DNA from: Clostridia bacterium
Lineage (GTDB): Bacteria > Bacillota > Clostridia > Christensenellales > UBA3700
Direction: 5' to 3'
NCBI GenBank assembly: GCA_029060025.1
Contig: JAIDUV010000088.1
Coordinates: 1 to 36,663 of the forward strand
Length of the DNA: 36,663 nt
Each line of letters begins with the position of its first letter. Positions within the stretch are counted from its first letter, which is position 1. A program made the translations under genes and the position numbers. Below are positions 9,021 to 16,928 of the stretch, in pieces. The notes below the pieces were generated by a model. It was not told where the DNA came from. It saw nothing but the letters and a program-made list of their open reading frames with translations, and ran no database searches.

Positions 9021-9850
9021 TATTTATCCTCGCTTAACCTATCATACAATATATATCCGTGTGTAGCAACTCTTTTTTCTTCGGGAGGCAGTTGCATATA
9101 ATCGCCATAAAACTGCGTAAGATATTTGTCCCAACCTACCGGCGCCGGCAATATTAAGTGTTCAAACTGCATATCTATACTTTCGCCATAAGTTTCGCTT
9201 CTACGAACAATCCTGTTGCTACCGACTTGGTCAATATATTCTCCAACGTATTCGCATTGCTCATACGGCAAACTCTTTGCCAATTTATAAATTTTTTTAT
9301 GCAATCTGTTTACTCCGTAGATCTTCACGGCACATCTCAACAATTCAACGGCAAAATTCTTAAAAACTGAACACCCTTTTCTCCAAGGCTTAACCAACAG
9401 CGCATAATTCATTACTAAATATTTATTCATCTTTTTCATTTGCTTCTCTGCTGTCGCAACATCCTCGCCAAGGCCGTCTATTGGAAAGATATCAAGATAT
9501 AATCCCATTTCCACTCCAGAGTAAACATCATTTTCTATTAGCAACGTATCTTCATCAACCAATTTTGCAAACGTATAAACATACTTATTGTCCAATTCGT
9601 GTGAAAGCAATTTATATTTGTCAATCTTCTCTCTTTCTTTGAAAATCGTGATGAGCCTGTCATAATCAGGTCTTGGCATATGAACATCTATATCATCATC
9701 CCAAGGTATAAAACCTTTGTGTCTGATAGCGCCAAGTAAAGTTCCACCTGCTAAAAACAGTCTTAATCCATTCTCTTTACATATATTCAGTAAATATTCT
9801 GCCATACTTAAAAGTCTCTGACGCATTTCGTCTATTTCTATTATCCGCAT
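9020..9850 (-). CDS. LicD-family phosphotransferase (first copy)
   Basis: A 276-residue protein with the LicD signature GGTLLGAIRHKGFIPWDDD and a following DIDVHMPRPDYDRL segment, about residues 35-65. The family moves phospho-alcohol groups from CDP donors to sugars. The C-terminal FYGDYMQLPPEEKR segment is shared with the other LicD of this operon (FYGDYM versus IYGDYM, both followed by PPxEKR). It is directly coupled to the cytidylyltransferase at 8367-9020. The two LicD proteins are similar in length but differ through the middle, which suggests different acceptor positions or donors. Confidence 0.85.
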   Translation of the reverse strand: MRIIEIDEMRQRLLSMAEYLLNICKENGLRLFLAGGTLLGAIRHKGFIPWDDDIDVHMPRPDYDRLITIFKEREKIDKYKLLSHELDNKYVYTFAKLVDEDTLLIENDVYSGVEMGLYLDIFPIDGLGEDVATAEKQMKKMNKYLVMNYALLVKPWRKGCSVFKNFAVELLRCAVKIYGVNRLHKKIYKLAKSLPYEQCEYVGEYIDQVGSNRIVRRSETYGESIDMQFEHLILPAPVGWDKYLTQFYGDYMQLPPEEKRVATHGYILYDRLSEDK

Positions 9851-9868
9851 TGATTTTTCCTTCTTATA

Positions 9869-10720
9869 TTATTTTGCAAGTTGCGCAATATTTTCATCAA
9901 TAGTTTCAAACTTTCTTGCTATTAATTTATCGCTTGACTTTAAATGTTGATAATCTTCAGTCGACAAAATTTTAGGATTCTTTTTACCCTCGCTCCAATC
10001 AACGTAAACAAGATTATCTTTGACTCTATTTGCAAACTGCGAATTCCCAATGATTGTTTGAAAAAAACTTTCGTCTGGACATATACAGTTTTTGAAATAT
10101 TTTAAATAAGGCTTATTGCTGACTTCATTTAATACATAATCCATAGTTTCCATAGTAATTGCAAACCAATTGCTACCGAAAAACCACTCGACTCCAAGAA
10201 TATTTTTTCTTTTAAACAAACTATGTTTCATTCCACCAGTCATATAATTATATATTTTCCGCAAAACTCTCATTATAAATTTAGGCGATGCTCCCCAAGT
10301 AGGATACCAAGTTTGATTTCTTTTCAAATACCTCTTATATCTTTCGTCGTCCTTTGGAATAATTTCAATAAAATTATATCCAAAATTTTGAGTAAAAAAT
10401 TGTTGTACATATTCGTTAGATTTTATAGGATAATCCTGTCCGCTTATAAACCAAATATAATCGTATTCACGCTTACTTTCTTTTACGGTTTTCATAAGTT
10501 CAAGCATTGATTCCACCTGTGATATATGTCCCCACTTAACATCAATCCTATTGGACGTAAAGTAAATATTTGAATTTGAGTTTATATCACTGATAATATT
10601 ACTCTTTTTATCTATATGCAAATAAAAATCAACGCCTGAATAATCTAAAGCGTCAATCATTTTGTTAATCGCTTTGGGACTTTTATGCGCCAATATCAAA
10701 TATGCAATGCGAACTTTCAT
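9869..10720 (-). CDS. Core-2/I-branching-type glycosyltransferase (GT14)
   Basis: A 283-residue protein matching the bacterial branch of GT14 (beta-1,6-N-acetylglucosaminyltransferase-like). Visible marks are IAYLILAHKSP at the start, DYIWFISGQDYPI in the middle, a GSNWFAIT strand and CPDESFFQTIIGNS toward the end. Bacterial members occur in capsule and exopolysaccharide loci; specificity has been little tested, and some use UDP-xylose or UDP-GlcNAc. AAGGA lies upstream of the ATG. Here it would add a branch or chain sugar to the repeat unit. Confidence 0.8.
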   Translation of the reverse strand: MKVRIAYLILAHKSPKAINKMIDALDYSGVDFYLHIDKKSNIISDINSNSNIYFTSNRIDVKWGHISQVESMLELMKTVKESKREYDYIWFISGQDYPIKSNEYVQQFFTQNFGYNFIEIIPKDDERYKRYLKRNQTWYPTWGASPKFIMRVLRKIYNYMTGGMKHSLFKRKNILGVEWFFGSNWFAITMETMDYVLNEVSNKPYLKYFKNCICPDESFFQTIIGNSQFANRVKDNLVYVDWSEGKKNPKILSTEDYQHLKSSDKLIARKFETIDENIAQLAK

Positions 10721-10754
10721 AATTTATTATCCTTATGTTATATTATTCCAACTC

Positions 10755-11588
10755 TTATTTTTTAGGACTTTGTCTCATCATCTTTAAAAAGACAAATTTT
10801 CTCAACCAGTTTGGCATCATAACTTGAATTATAAACCTCAAAAAACAACTATTTCTATACTCGCGCTTTGTGATAACTTTATTGTTAAGCATAAATTTAA
10901 ACAAATCTCTCTCACTGTTATAGTACTTTTTTCCACCGCGTCTATAGAACGTATCTTCATTTATTCTTACCAAACACAAATTTTCTTTAATATTTGCAAA
11001 TTTACATCCTACTAAATACATTCTAACCCAAAGATAACTATCTTCATTATAGAACCAATGAAGATAACCTCCCGCTTTCTCCACATCACTTTTCTTTAAC
11101 ATAACAGAAACGTGATTGAGAGGACATCTTTTTTTAAGATATTTACATATATCTTCGTGCTTTTCCGGCACGTCTCTTATGCTAACAATATTTTCCTTAT
11201 CGCCAATAAATTCTGCTATATCGCTTCCTACCGCCGACAAATCAGGATATTTTTCAAACAAAGCAAGTTGTTTTTCAAATCTATCTTCTACAGAAATATC
11301 ATCGCTATCCATTCTTGCAACCAATTCATATCTACAATGTTGCATACCTTCTTTAAGTGCATTGCCCAAACCGACATTCTGTTCTAATGGATATATTTCA
11401 ATCAAATCTCCATATTCTTCTCTCAATTGATTTAATGCATTCATACATTCATCTGGTATCGGTCCGTCGACAACTATCACAACTTGCGAAGGTCTTGCCG
11501 TCTGTTCTATGATACTTTTGACTGCTGTTATTACGTTTTCTGCAATGTCGTTTTTATAAACCGACATCAAAACACTGAACTTTTGCAT
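10755..11588 (-). CDS. Family 2 glycosyltransferase
   Basis: A 277-residue GT2 enzyme with FSVLMSVYKND at the N terminus, VVDGPI and a RMDSDDIS metal-binding motif near residue 95. The sequence (GLGNALKEGM, LNHVSVMLKKSDV) is of the type often found acting early in capsule repeat-unit assembly, adding a galactose, rhamnose or related sugar; the exact sugar is not readable. AGGAG precedes the ATG. It lies 13 bases downstream of the initiating transferase, so it may add the second sugar; that is inference from gene order. Confidence 0.85.
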   Translation of the reverse strand: MQKFSVLMSVYKNDIAENVITAVKSIIEQTARPSQVVIVVDGPIPDECMNALNQLREEYGDLIEIYPLEQNVGLGNALKEGMQHCRYELVARMDSDDISVEDRFEKQLALFEKYPDLSAVGSDIAEFIGDKENIVSIRDVPEKHEDICKYLKKRCPLNHVSVMLKKSDVEKAGGYLHWFYNEDSYLWVRMYLVGCKFANIKENLCLVRINEDTFYRRGGKKYYNSERDLFKFMLNNKVITKREYRNSCFLRFIIQVMMPNWLRKFVFLKMMRQSPKK

Positions 11589-11601
11589 AATTACTCCTAC
11601 A

Positions 11602-12204
11602 TTACTCTTTTATTACTTTACCAATCGTCTTAAATATAAGACCTATATCGTAAAAGAAACCTGCCTTTTCTATATACTTGAGATTAAGCGCCAATTTTGC
11701 GGGCATAATCTCTTCGATGTATTTTTTTTCCGGGTCTTCGTCACCGTCAAGAAGATCGTTTTCGTTGCGAAACTCTATCGACGCGAGGTCTGTAATACCG
11801 GGCTTCGCCGACAGCACTCTAAGTTGCTCGTCGTTATACATAGCGACGTACTTAGGCACTTCAGGTCTAGGTCCTACAAAACTCATTTTACCAGAAAGTA
11901 CATTGAAAAGTTGAGGCAACTCGTCTATCTTGGTCTTGCGGATAAACTTGCCGACTTTGGTAATTCTATTGTCGCCGTCGGTAGTAATCTGCATTCCTTT
12001 TGCTTCTGCATTGACTACCATTGAACGAAACTTCCAAATCTTAAACGTCTTGCCGTATCTTCCCACTCTTTCTTGCTTAAAAAGCACCGGACCTTTGGAT
12101 GAACACTTGATTGCTATGGCAATGATCAAAAACAGCCATAACAACAAAGTTATGCCAAGCAATGAAAAGAAAATATCAAAGCACCGTTTAAAAAACTTAT
12201 ACAC
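11602..12204 (-). CDS. Initiating phosphoglycosyl transferase (bacterial sugar transferase, PglC/WcaJ-catalytic-domain type)
   Basis: A 200-residue monotopic enzyme that moves a sugar 1-phosphate from a UDP-sugar to undecaprenyl phosphate, the first step of repeat-unit assembly. It has one N-terminal re-entrant hydrophobic segment (about 8-32), then KGPVLFKQERVGRYGK, FKIWKFRSM, KIDELPQL and SFVGPRPE, the family motifs including the catalytic Asp-Glu. The short length without a long N-terminal membrane domain matches PglC-type enzymes. It starts at GTG with GGAGG six bases before, overlapping the end of the aminotransferase gene by eight bases. Confidence 0.9.
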   Translation of the reverse strand: MYKFFKRCFDIFFSLLGITLLLWLFLIIAIAIKCSSKGPVLFKQERVGRYGKTFKIWKFRSMVVNAEAKGMQITTDGDNRITKVGKFIRKTKIDELPQLFNVLSGKMSFVGPRPEVPKYVAMYNDEQLRVLSAKPGITDLASIEFRNENDLLDGDEDPEKKYIEEIMPAKLALNLKYIEKAGFFYDIGLIFKTIGKVIKE

Positions 12205-13393
12205 CTACAGCCTCCTTAAATTGCTTGACAATATACTCAACTTCTTCGTCAGTAAGCAAGGTGTGCAAAGGCAAAGTGATTTCATTGTGATATAAGTCAT
12301 AAGCATTAGGATAATCCTTAATATCAAATCCCAACTCTTTATATCCGCTGAACATTGGCAACGGTTTGTAATGTACGTTTGTAGCAATACCCGCCTGCGC
12401 CATCTTAATTATTATTTCATTACGGCTTGATTCGTCAATGCCGTCAATTCTTGCGATATACAAATGACCGCTACTCAAACTATCAGATGTATAGTGCGCA
12501 ATTGACCGAATTGGCGTACCTTCAAACGCGCTGTCGTATTTTGCAATTATCTCTCTACGCCTTGCAAGCAAATCTCCGTATCTTCGCAGTTGAACAAGCC
12601 CAAGAGACGCCATAATATCTGTCATATTGCATTTATATCCCAACATTTTGATATCATACTCCCACGCTCCCGCTTTCATTTTGGAAAGAGCGTCTTTAGA
12701 CTGTCCGTGCAAACTGTCAAGCACAAGTTTGTTATAAATATATTCGTTATCCACTCCTTGAATATCTCTCCAAGTAACGGCCCCGCCCTCCGCAGTAGTC
12801 AGATTCTTAACAGCGTGAAAAGAAAAAGAAGTGAAGTCTGCAATCTCGCCCGACATTTTTCCTTTTTGACTAGCGCCGAACGAATGAGCCGCGTCGGCAA
12901 TAACGACTATGCGTCCAATGGCTTTTTGAATTTCATTTGACGGTATGAATATATCTTTCAAATCGTTTGCAATATTAAAAATACTGTCATAATCGGCAAC
13001 AACGCCCGCTATATCTACGCCAATAATGGCTTTGGTCTTTTGCGTGATAGCCTTACGCACGTTATTTGCCGAAATATAAAAATTATCTCTGTCGGTATCC
13101 ACAAGCACGATTTTAGCGCCAACGTGATTTATAACGCTAGCCGACGCCGTATAGGTGTAAGCGCTGGTAATAACTTCATCACCCTCCCCTATACCTAAAA
13201 ATCTCAATATCAATTCCAATCCTGCAGTTGCGGAATTTAGACATACCGCCTTTTGCGTATGACAATACTCTGCAATTAGTTTTTCAAACTTTTTAGTCTT
13301 AGGCCCTGTCGTTATCCAGCCAGATTTGAGAGTATCAACTACTTCGTCAATCTCATCTTGGGTTATATCAGGAGGTGAAAATTTGATATTCAT
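12197..13393 (-). CDS. DegT/DnrJ/EryC1/StrS-family sugar aminotransferase
   Basis: A 398-residue PLP enzyme that aminates a nucleotide keto-sugar. SGWITTGPKTKKFE near the N terminus, ADAAHSFGA (PLP-contacting Asp about 167) and FSFHAVKNLTTAEGG (Schiff-base Lys about 196) are all in place. Together with the coupled initiating transferase it suggests that the first sugar, or one later sugar, is a 4-amino or diamino deoxy-hexose, as with PglE and PglC. The dehydratase that would make the keto-sugar is not in this window. It is the first gene of the operon. I chose the ATG at 13393 over a GTG two codons upstream because GGGA lies at better spacing. Confidence 0.88.
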   Translation of the reverse strand: MNIKFSPPDITQDEIDEVVDTLKSGWITTGPKTKKFEKLIAEYCHTQKAVCLNSATAGLELILRFLGIGEGDEVITSAYTYTASASVINHVGAKIVLVDTDRDNFYISANNVRKAITQKTKAIIGVDIAGVVADYDSIFNIANDLKDIFIPSNEIQKAIGRIVVIADAAHSFGASQKGKMSGEIADFTSFSFHAVKNLTTAEGGAVTWRDIQGVDNEYIYNKLVLDSLHGQSKDALSKMKAGAWEYDIKMLGYKCNMTDIMASLGLVQLRRYGDLLARRREIIAKYDSAFEGTPIRSIAHYTSDSLSSGHLYIARIDGIDESSRNEIIIKMAQAGIATNVHYKPLPMFSGYKELGFDIKDYPNAYDLYHNEITLPLHTLLTDEEVEYIVKQFKEAVGV

Positions 13394-13422
13394 ATACACG
13401 TTCCCATAAAAGTATTTATAAT

Positions 13423-13451
13423 ATTATAACATTATGCGCGCGAAAAGACAA
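13423..13451 (-). promoter_or_regulatory. Promoter of the 13-gene polysaccharide operon
   Basis: On the minus strand TTGTCT (13451-13446) and TATAAT (13428-13423) are 17 bases apart, about 30 bases before the aminotransferase ATG. No other strong promoter was seen inside the operon, where gaps are 34 bases or less. Confidence 0.7.
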
Positions 13452-13482
13452 CATAATTTTGCATATATTATTGACAATGAAA

Positions 13483-13504
13483 AGCCTTGTTTTTCAACAA
13501 GGCT
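13483..13504 (-). terminator. Intrinsic terminator of the GH20 gene
   Basis: A perfect 9-bp stem with a 4-base loop, followed on the minus strand by TTTTC. It lies 33 bases after the GH20 stop and just upstream of the polysaccharide promoter, which it insulates. Confidence 0.7.
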
Positions 13505-13536
13505 CAACAAATCGAATAATAATTTATTTTAGATTT

Positions 13537-15099
13537 CTACATCTTATCAAGTTGATTAAGTTCGTAATCTGGCTTGACTCGCCACAAATTCCATTTGAGC
13601 GCATAAGTAAACGCGCGAAGCGGATAGGTCTTGCCTCTATAGATCTTTGGCGGACAAATCTTGCAACCAAGACTGTCGAAGTATGGTCGCAAATTTTCCA
13701 TACGAGTCTCAAAATCATAATAATTTCTATCCTCTACCTTCGTCCAGCATACTTCGCTGAAAGCAACCAGACGAGCATAAGTGAGCATATCGAGTTTTTT
13801 CTCGTCACGGATATATTCTACCCACTGCGGAATTTCCATACCGAGAATATTGCTCTCGTCCTTTACTCCCAACGTCTTTGCGGAAAAATTGTAGGTTTTC
13901 TTAAGCGGTCTTACGTTGTAGGGATGATCCATATAGACGTAATTCACCATAGATAAAATGCAATTACCGCCCTTTGCCATCCAATCGAATTCATTTTTAT
14001 TGCCGGCGCTGTGCCTTACCCACCACTGCGCGACGATATCGTTGTCCATAATGTCTTTTGCGTCAAGCATTTCATTCCAACCAATCATACGTTTGCCCTT
14101 TGCGCGCAGATATTTTGCCATCTCGTTGTTGAAATAACCTTGCAGAGCATTTTCGTCTTTGAGCCCCAACTGCTTGATTTTTTCTTGACAGCAAGGACAT
14201 TTCTTCCAACGCGTCTTGGGCACTTCGTCTCCGCCGATATGGAAAAACCTACCAATGAAAATATCGCAAAGTTCGTCTATCACGTCTTTTGCAAAGTTGT
14301 ATACGTCGTCTTTTCCGCAGCAGCAAATATTATCCAAAACGCCCCATTTAGTGCTGACTTCCACCTGCTCTTGCGTACACGACAGATTGGGATAGCAAGA
14401 AATTGCCGCAACCATATGACCAGGCATATCTATCTCTGGTACGACCTCGATATGTCTTTCTCTAGCGTATGCGACGATATCTCTCATATCGTCTTGGGTA
14501 TAGAATAGGTCTCGACCGTATTCATTCTCGTCATAACCCCAATCTCCAGACCCCATAAAAGCCTTGGGAGACAACGGCGTACGTCTGCGAATAGCCCCTT
14601 TTTGTGTCAAAAGCGGATATTTCTTTATCTGCGCTCTCCATCCCTGATCGTCAGTCAAATGCCAATGGAACTCGTTCATTTTGATATGTGACATTACGTC
14701 AAGGATTTGCTTGATTTTTTCAACTCTCCAAAAATGGCGGGCGCAATCAAGCGAAAAGCCTCTGTATTTATAATTAGGTTTGTCTTCTATATTTACGCTT
14801 GGCAATCCGTCCTGCGTGAAAATTTGCTGCAACGTCATAAGCGCGTAAAACGCTCCGCTCTCGCTATTTGCGCTCAGCACAACTTTATTTTGCTCACAGT
14901 CTATGCGATACGCTTCTTCTTGCAAACTTTCGTCGATTGCAAACAAGACGTGGCAATCTGCTCCGCCTTTTCTATCCGATAAAAACTCTTTTAGAAGAGA
15001 CTTGGTTTTATCAAATGCGCCTGTGACTGCGCTATCTCTTCCAAGCGCTATAACTCCTGCGTTTTCTTTAACTTTTGTTGGCAAAGGTATTATATTCAT
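13537..15099 (-). CDS. Beta-N-acetylhexosaminidase, GH20
   Basis: A 520-residue GH20 enzyme that releases terminal beta-linked GlcNAc or GalNAc. Residues 1-105 form the small GH20b-type domain. The catalytic barrel follows, with RGFSLDCARHFW, FHWHLTDDQGWR, PEIDMPGH and the HIGGDE motif holding the catalytic Asp-Glu pair (about 291-292). No signal peptide is present, so it should act in the cytoplasm on imported saccharides. I place the start at 15099 because GGAG lies six bases before it; an ATG four codons upstream overlaps that ribosome site. Free GlcNAc products could feed the NagA route encoded at the far right of the window. Confidence 0.92.
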   Translation of the reverse strand: MNIIPLPTKVKENAGVIALGRDSAVTGAFDKTKSLLKEFLSDRKGGADCHVLFAIDESLQEEAYRIDCEQNKVVLSANSESGAFYALMTLQQIFTQDGLPSVNIEDKPNYKYRGFSLDCARHFWRVEKIKQILDVMSHIKMNEFHWHLTDDQGWRAQIKKYPLLTQKGAIRRRTPLSPKAFMGSGDWGYDENEYGRDLFYTQDDMRDIVAYARERHIEVVPEIDMPGHMVAAISCYPNLSCTQEQVEVSTKWGVLDNICCCGKDDVYNFAKDVIDELCDIFIGRFFHIGGDEVPKTRWKKCPCCQEKIKQLGLKDENALQGYFNNEMAKYLRAKGKRMIGWNEMLDAKDIMDNDIVAQWWVRHSAGNKNEFDWMAKGGNCILSMVNYVYMDHPYNVRPLKKTYNFSAKTLGVKDESNILGMEIPQWVEYIRDEKKLDMLTYARLVAFSEVCWTKVEDRNYYDFETRMENLRPYFDSLGCKICPPKIYRGKTYPLRAFTYALKWNLWRVKPDYELNQLDKM

Positions 15100-15138
15100 C
15101 TTCTTCTCCATAAATAAATTATGTTTTATATTTTTTAT

Positions 15139-15167
15139 ATTTTACCATAAACTAAAATCAAATTCAA
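15139..15167 (-). promoter_or_regulatory. Promoter of the GH20 gene
   Basis: TTGAAT (15167-15162) and TAAAAT (15144-15139), 17 bases apart, on the minus strand, about 40 bases before the start. Confidence 0.55.
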
Positions 15168-15185
15168 GCCCCATATTTAACAAAT

Positions 15186-15209
15186 AGGCGAGGTAAATTT
15201 ACCTCGCCT
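15186..15209 (-). terminator. Perfect 24-base palindrome: terminator of the zinc-ribbon genes or an operator
   Basis: Positions 15186-15209 are exactly self-complementary (arms AGGCGAGGTAAA and its complement). It starts 24 bases after the zinc-ribbon stop, which fits a terminator hairpin, though the tail is ATTTGTT rather than a pure T-run. It also lies 19 bases upstream of the GH20 -35 box, so an operator role is possible. Confidence 0.5.
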
Positions 15210-15232
15210 GTCGGATATTGAAACTTTATAGC

Positions 15233-15775
15233 CTAAAAGAACCAAAAAATAATTGATATTACGCCTAGCACAATGCCGATTATTGACAGTGTTCTGCCAT
15301 TGCTTGCGTTTGGTTTTCCGTCATATTCACCGGTATTGCAAAGTTCAAGCGCTCTTTTTGACTTCACAAGTCCTAAAATACCAAACACAATTCCTAAGAC
15401 GCCGCCGAGTATACCGAATATCAACGCCAAAATTCCATAAGTATTGGCGTCTTTTGCATCTTTGTTGTGCAATAATTGCTTATGCTCCGGACGCGATGCA
15501 TTTTCGCCTGTCGATGATTGATGAGTAAATTCTCTCTCCACGTAAGGCTCCTCATTATGAGCATTGTCAAAGCCGCCGCTTCTGTCAAATTCGTTTTCAT
15601 ACTCTTTTCCGAAATCCTCCGAAAAGTCAGCGCCTGCAAATGACTCTTCTTGGAAATCTTGGCGCGCAGACGCACTCTCTTGACGACTCTCTTCCACTTT
15701 TAACTTGCTGCCGCAATATCCGCAATAAACGTCGTCTTCTTCGACTTGCGAACCGCAATTACTACAGTATTTCAT
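15233..15775 (-). CDS. Zinc-ribbon membrane protein with DUF4190-like tail
   Basis: A 180-residue protein. Residues 1-27 form a zinc ribbon (two CxxC pairs: YCSNCG and YCGYCG). Residues 30-110 are acidic, glutamate- and serine-rich and probably disordered. Two hydrophobic helices follow (about 113-138 and 160-180) with a GILGGVLGIVFGILGLVKS segment typical of DUF4190 proteins. Such proteins are common in Clostridia; their function is unknown. A perfect AAAGGAGGT precedes the ATG. It is 15 bases downstream of a related zinc-ribbon gene, and the two likely share a promoter. Confidence 0.8.
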   Translation of the reverse strand: MKYCSNCGSQVEEDDVYCGYCGSKLKVEESRQESASARQDFQEESFAGADFSEDFGKEYENEFDRSGGFDNAHNEEPYVEREFTHQSSTGENASRPEHKQLLHNKDAKDANTYGILALIFGILGGVLGIVFGILGLVKSKRALELCNTGEYDGKPNASNGRTLSIIGIVLGVISIIFWFF

Positions 15776-15790
15776 ACTACCTCCTTTGTT

Positions 15791-16228
15791 TTAAAAAACT
15801 ATGAACAAAGGCAAAATAAATCCCCAGAACATTGACGTAACCACAACGATAACCGTCAATGCGATAGAAATCTTGGAACATATCCTGCCCACTTTGCAAA
15901 ACATTGCGCATTTCTCGTCTTTATCCTGCCCCTTTTCTGCAGCCTTTTTGCCAAAAACCAGACTTATGATAGCGCATATAAAAGTACCGAAAGTAACCGA
16001 CAGTATGCCTAATATAAAGCAAATAAACGATTCTGGATTTTTATTTGCGACGTCAGTGATATTATTGATAGAATCTCCCACCGTTGTACGCTTATCTTGT
16101 CCATTGTCGGATCTTTCGTTATGCGCATAGTCACTGGAATAAGAACTGTCTTCCACCTTAGTTCCGCAATTGCCGCAATAACTGTCAAAATCATCAAGAC
16201 GATTTCCGCACTTTTTGCAATATCTCAT
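15791..16228 (-). CDS. Zinc-ribbon membrane protein
   Basis: A 145-residue relative of the neighbour at 15233. The N terminus has CxxC pairs (YCKKCG, YCGNCG) for one zinc ion, then a polar linker and two hydrophobic segments (about 65-90 and 115-142). The start is placed at 16228, because AAAAGGAG lies six bases upstream; a longer frame exists but would place the ribosome site inside the gene. The tandem arrangement suggests a duplication followed by divergence. Function unknown. Confidence 0.8.
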   Translation of the reverse strand: MRYCKKCGNRLDDFDSYCGNCGTKVEDSSYSSDYAHNERSDNGQDKRTTVGDSINNITDVANKNPESFICFILGILSVTFGTFICAIISLVFGKKAAEKGQDKDEKCAMFCKVGRICSKISIALTVIVVVTSMFWGFILPLFIVF

Positions 16229-16279
16229 ACGATGCTCCTTTTTTATTTTTTCCAACATAATAGTTATTGGAATAATTTT

Positions 16280-16308
16280 ATTTTACTACATATTTATTAT
16301 ACTTGCAA
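16280..16308 (-). promoter_or_regulatory. Promoter of the zinc-ribbon gene pair
   Basis: TTGCAA (16308-16303) and TAAAAT (16285-16280) with a 17-base spacer on the minus strand, about 50 bases before the start at 16228. Confidence 0.5.
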
Positions 16309-16346
16309 TATAAAAAATATGTAAATTCTACAAAATTGCGCCAAAT

Positions 16347-16772
16347 TCAAATAAAAATAGATATAAACGAGAACATAAAATATATAAGTATTAAATAAAT
16401 TTCAAAGCATAATACGCAAAGCGCCAATGCTACGTAAGTCATAATTACCGCTGCCTTTACGCATCTCCAACTCTTTCCCTCAAGCACCTGCTGGCGATTG
16501 ACTTTTGATTTTGCGCTTGTACTTAATATCCCGCTTATTATACATCCAAAAATCATACCAATAAAAGCAGAAAAAAGTATCAATTCAAACGGAATGTCAA
16601 TATTTTTTAAAAAAATACAGCCGAAAACTACAAAAGATGACAAACACGCCAGCGCGCTAAACACTATCGACGCTTTGGCTTTTTTTACTTTTTTGTGTCT
16701 TATTATCAACTTTTCTTCTTCGCTCAAATAACTTTTGGATACTTCCAAAGGCAATCCGTATTCATCCAGCAT
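16347..16772 (-). CDS. Small membrane protein, function unknown
   Basis: I do not recognise this 141-residue protein. It has a charged N-terminal segment (1-33, including LSEEEKLIIRHKKVKKAK), then about three to four hydrophobic helices (about 34-55, 60-82, 105-141) with a short polar loop between the second and third. The start at 16772 is fixed by AAGGAGG seven bases upstream. It has its own strong promoter, so it is a separate unit from the zinc-ribbon genes, although all three are small predicted membrane proteins. Confidence 0.7.
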   Translation of the reverse strand: MLDEYGLPLEVSKSYLSEEEKLIIRHKKVKKAKASIVFSALACLSSFVVFGCIFLKNIDIPFELILFSAFIGMIFGCIISGILSTSAKSKVNRQQVLEGKSWRCVKAAVIMTYVALALCVLCFEIYLILIYFMFSFISIFI

Positions 16773-16813
16773 AAGTTCGCCTCCTTTACATAATATGAAA
16801 TATTCCATTTTTC

Positions 16814-16842
16814 ATTATAACAGATGATTTTTACTATGTCAA
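16814..16842 (-). promoter_or_regulatory. Consensus sigma-A promoter of the small membrane protein
   Basis: Perfect TTGACA (16842-16837) and TATAAT (16819-16814) with a 17-base spacer, minus strand. Confidence 0.75.
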
Positions 16843-16893
16843 TATTGCTTTTTTGCCAAATGCTGAATTAAATAAAACTTTGCGCAGTTATAT

Positions 16894-16922
16894 TTGATAA
16901 TTTTCCATATCAATCGTATAAT
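16894..16922 (+). promoter_or_regulatory. Promoter that abuts the start codon of the 117-residue gene
   Basis: TTGATA (16894-16899) and TATAAT (16917-16922) with a 17-base spacer. The next gene starts at 16929, seven bases after the -10 box, where transcription itself should start. Confidence 0.65.
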
Positions 16923-16928
16923 TTATAT

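Noticed and set aside
2795-9850. Phosphocholine decoration by the LicD proteins
   Set aside because: No choline kinase (LicA), choline permease (LicB) or LicC-type gene is visible, so phosphocholine is only one of several options.
12427-12940. Plus-strand frames across the aminotransferase gene
   Set aside because: Shadows of the PLP enzyme on the other strand; no start signals or family features.
13524-15111. Several frames over 60 codons on the opposite strand of the GH20 and other genes
   Set aside because: They lie fully inside well-supported genes, lack ribosome sites and recognisable motifs, and mirror the codon pattern of the real genes.
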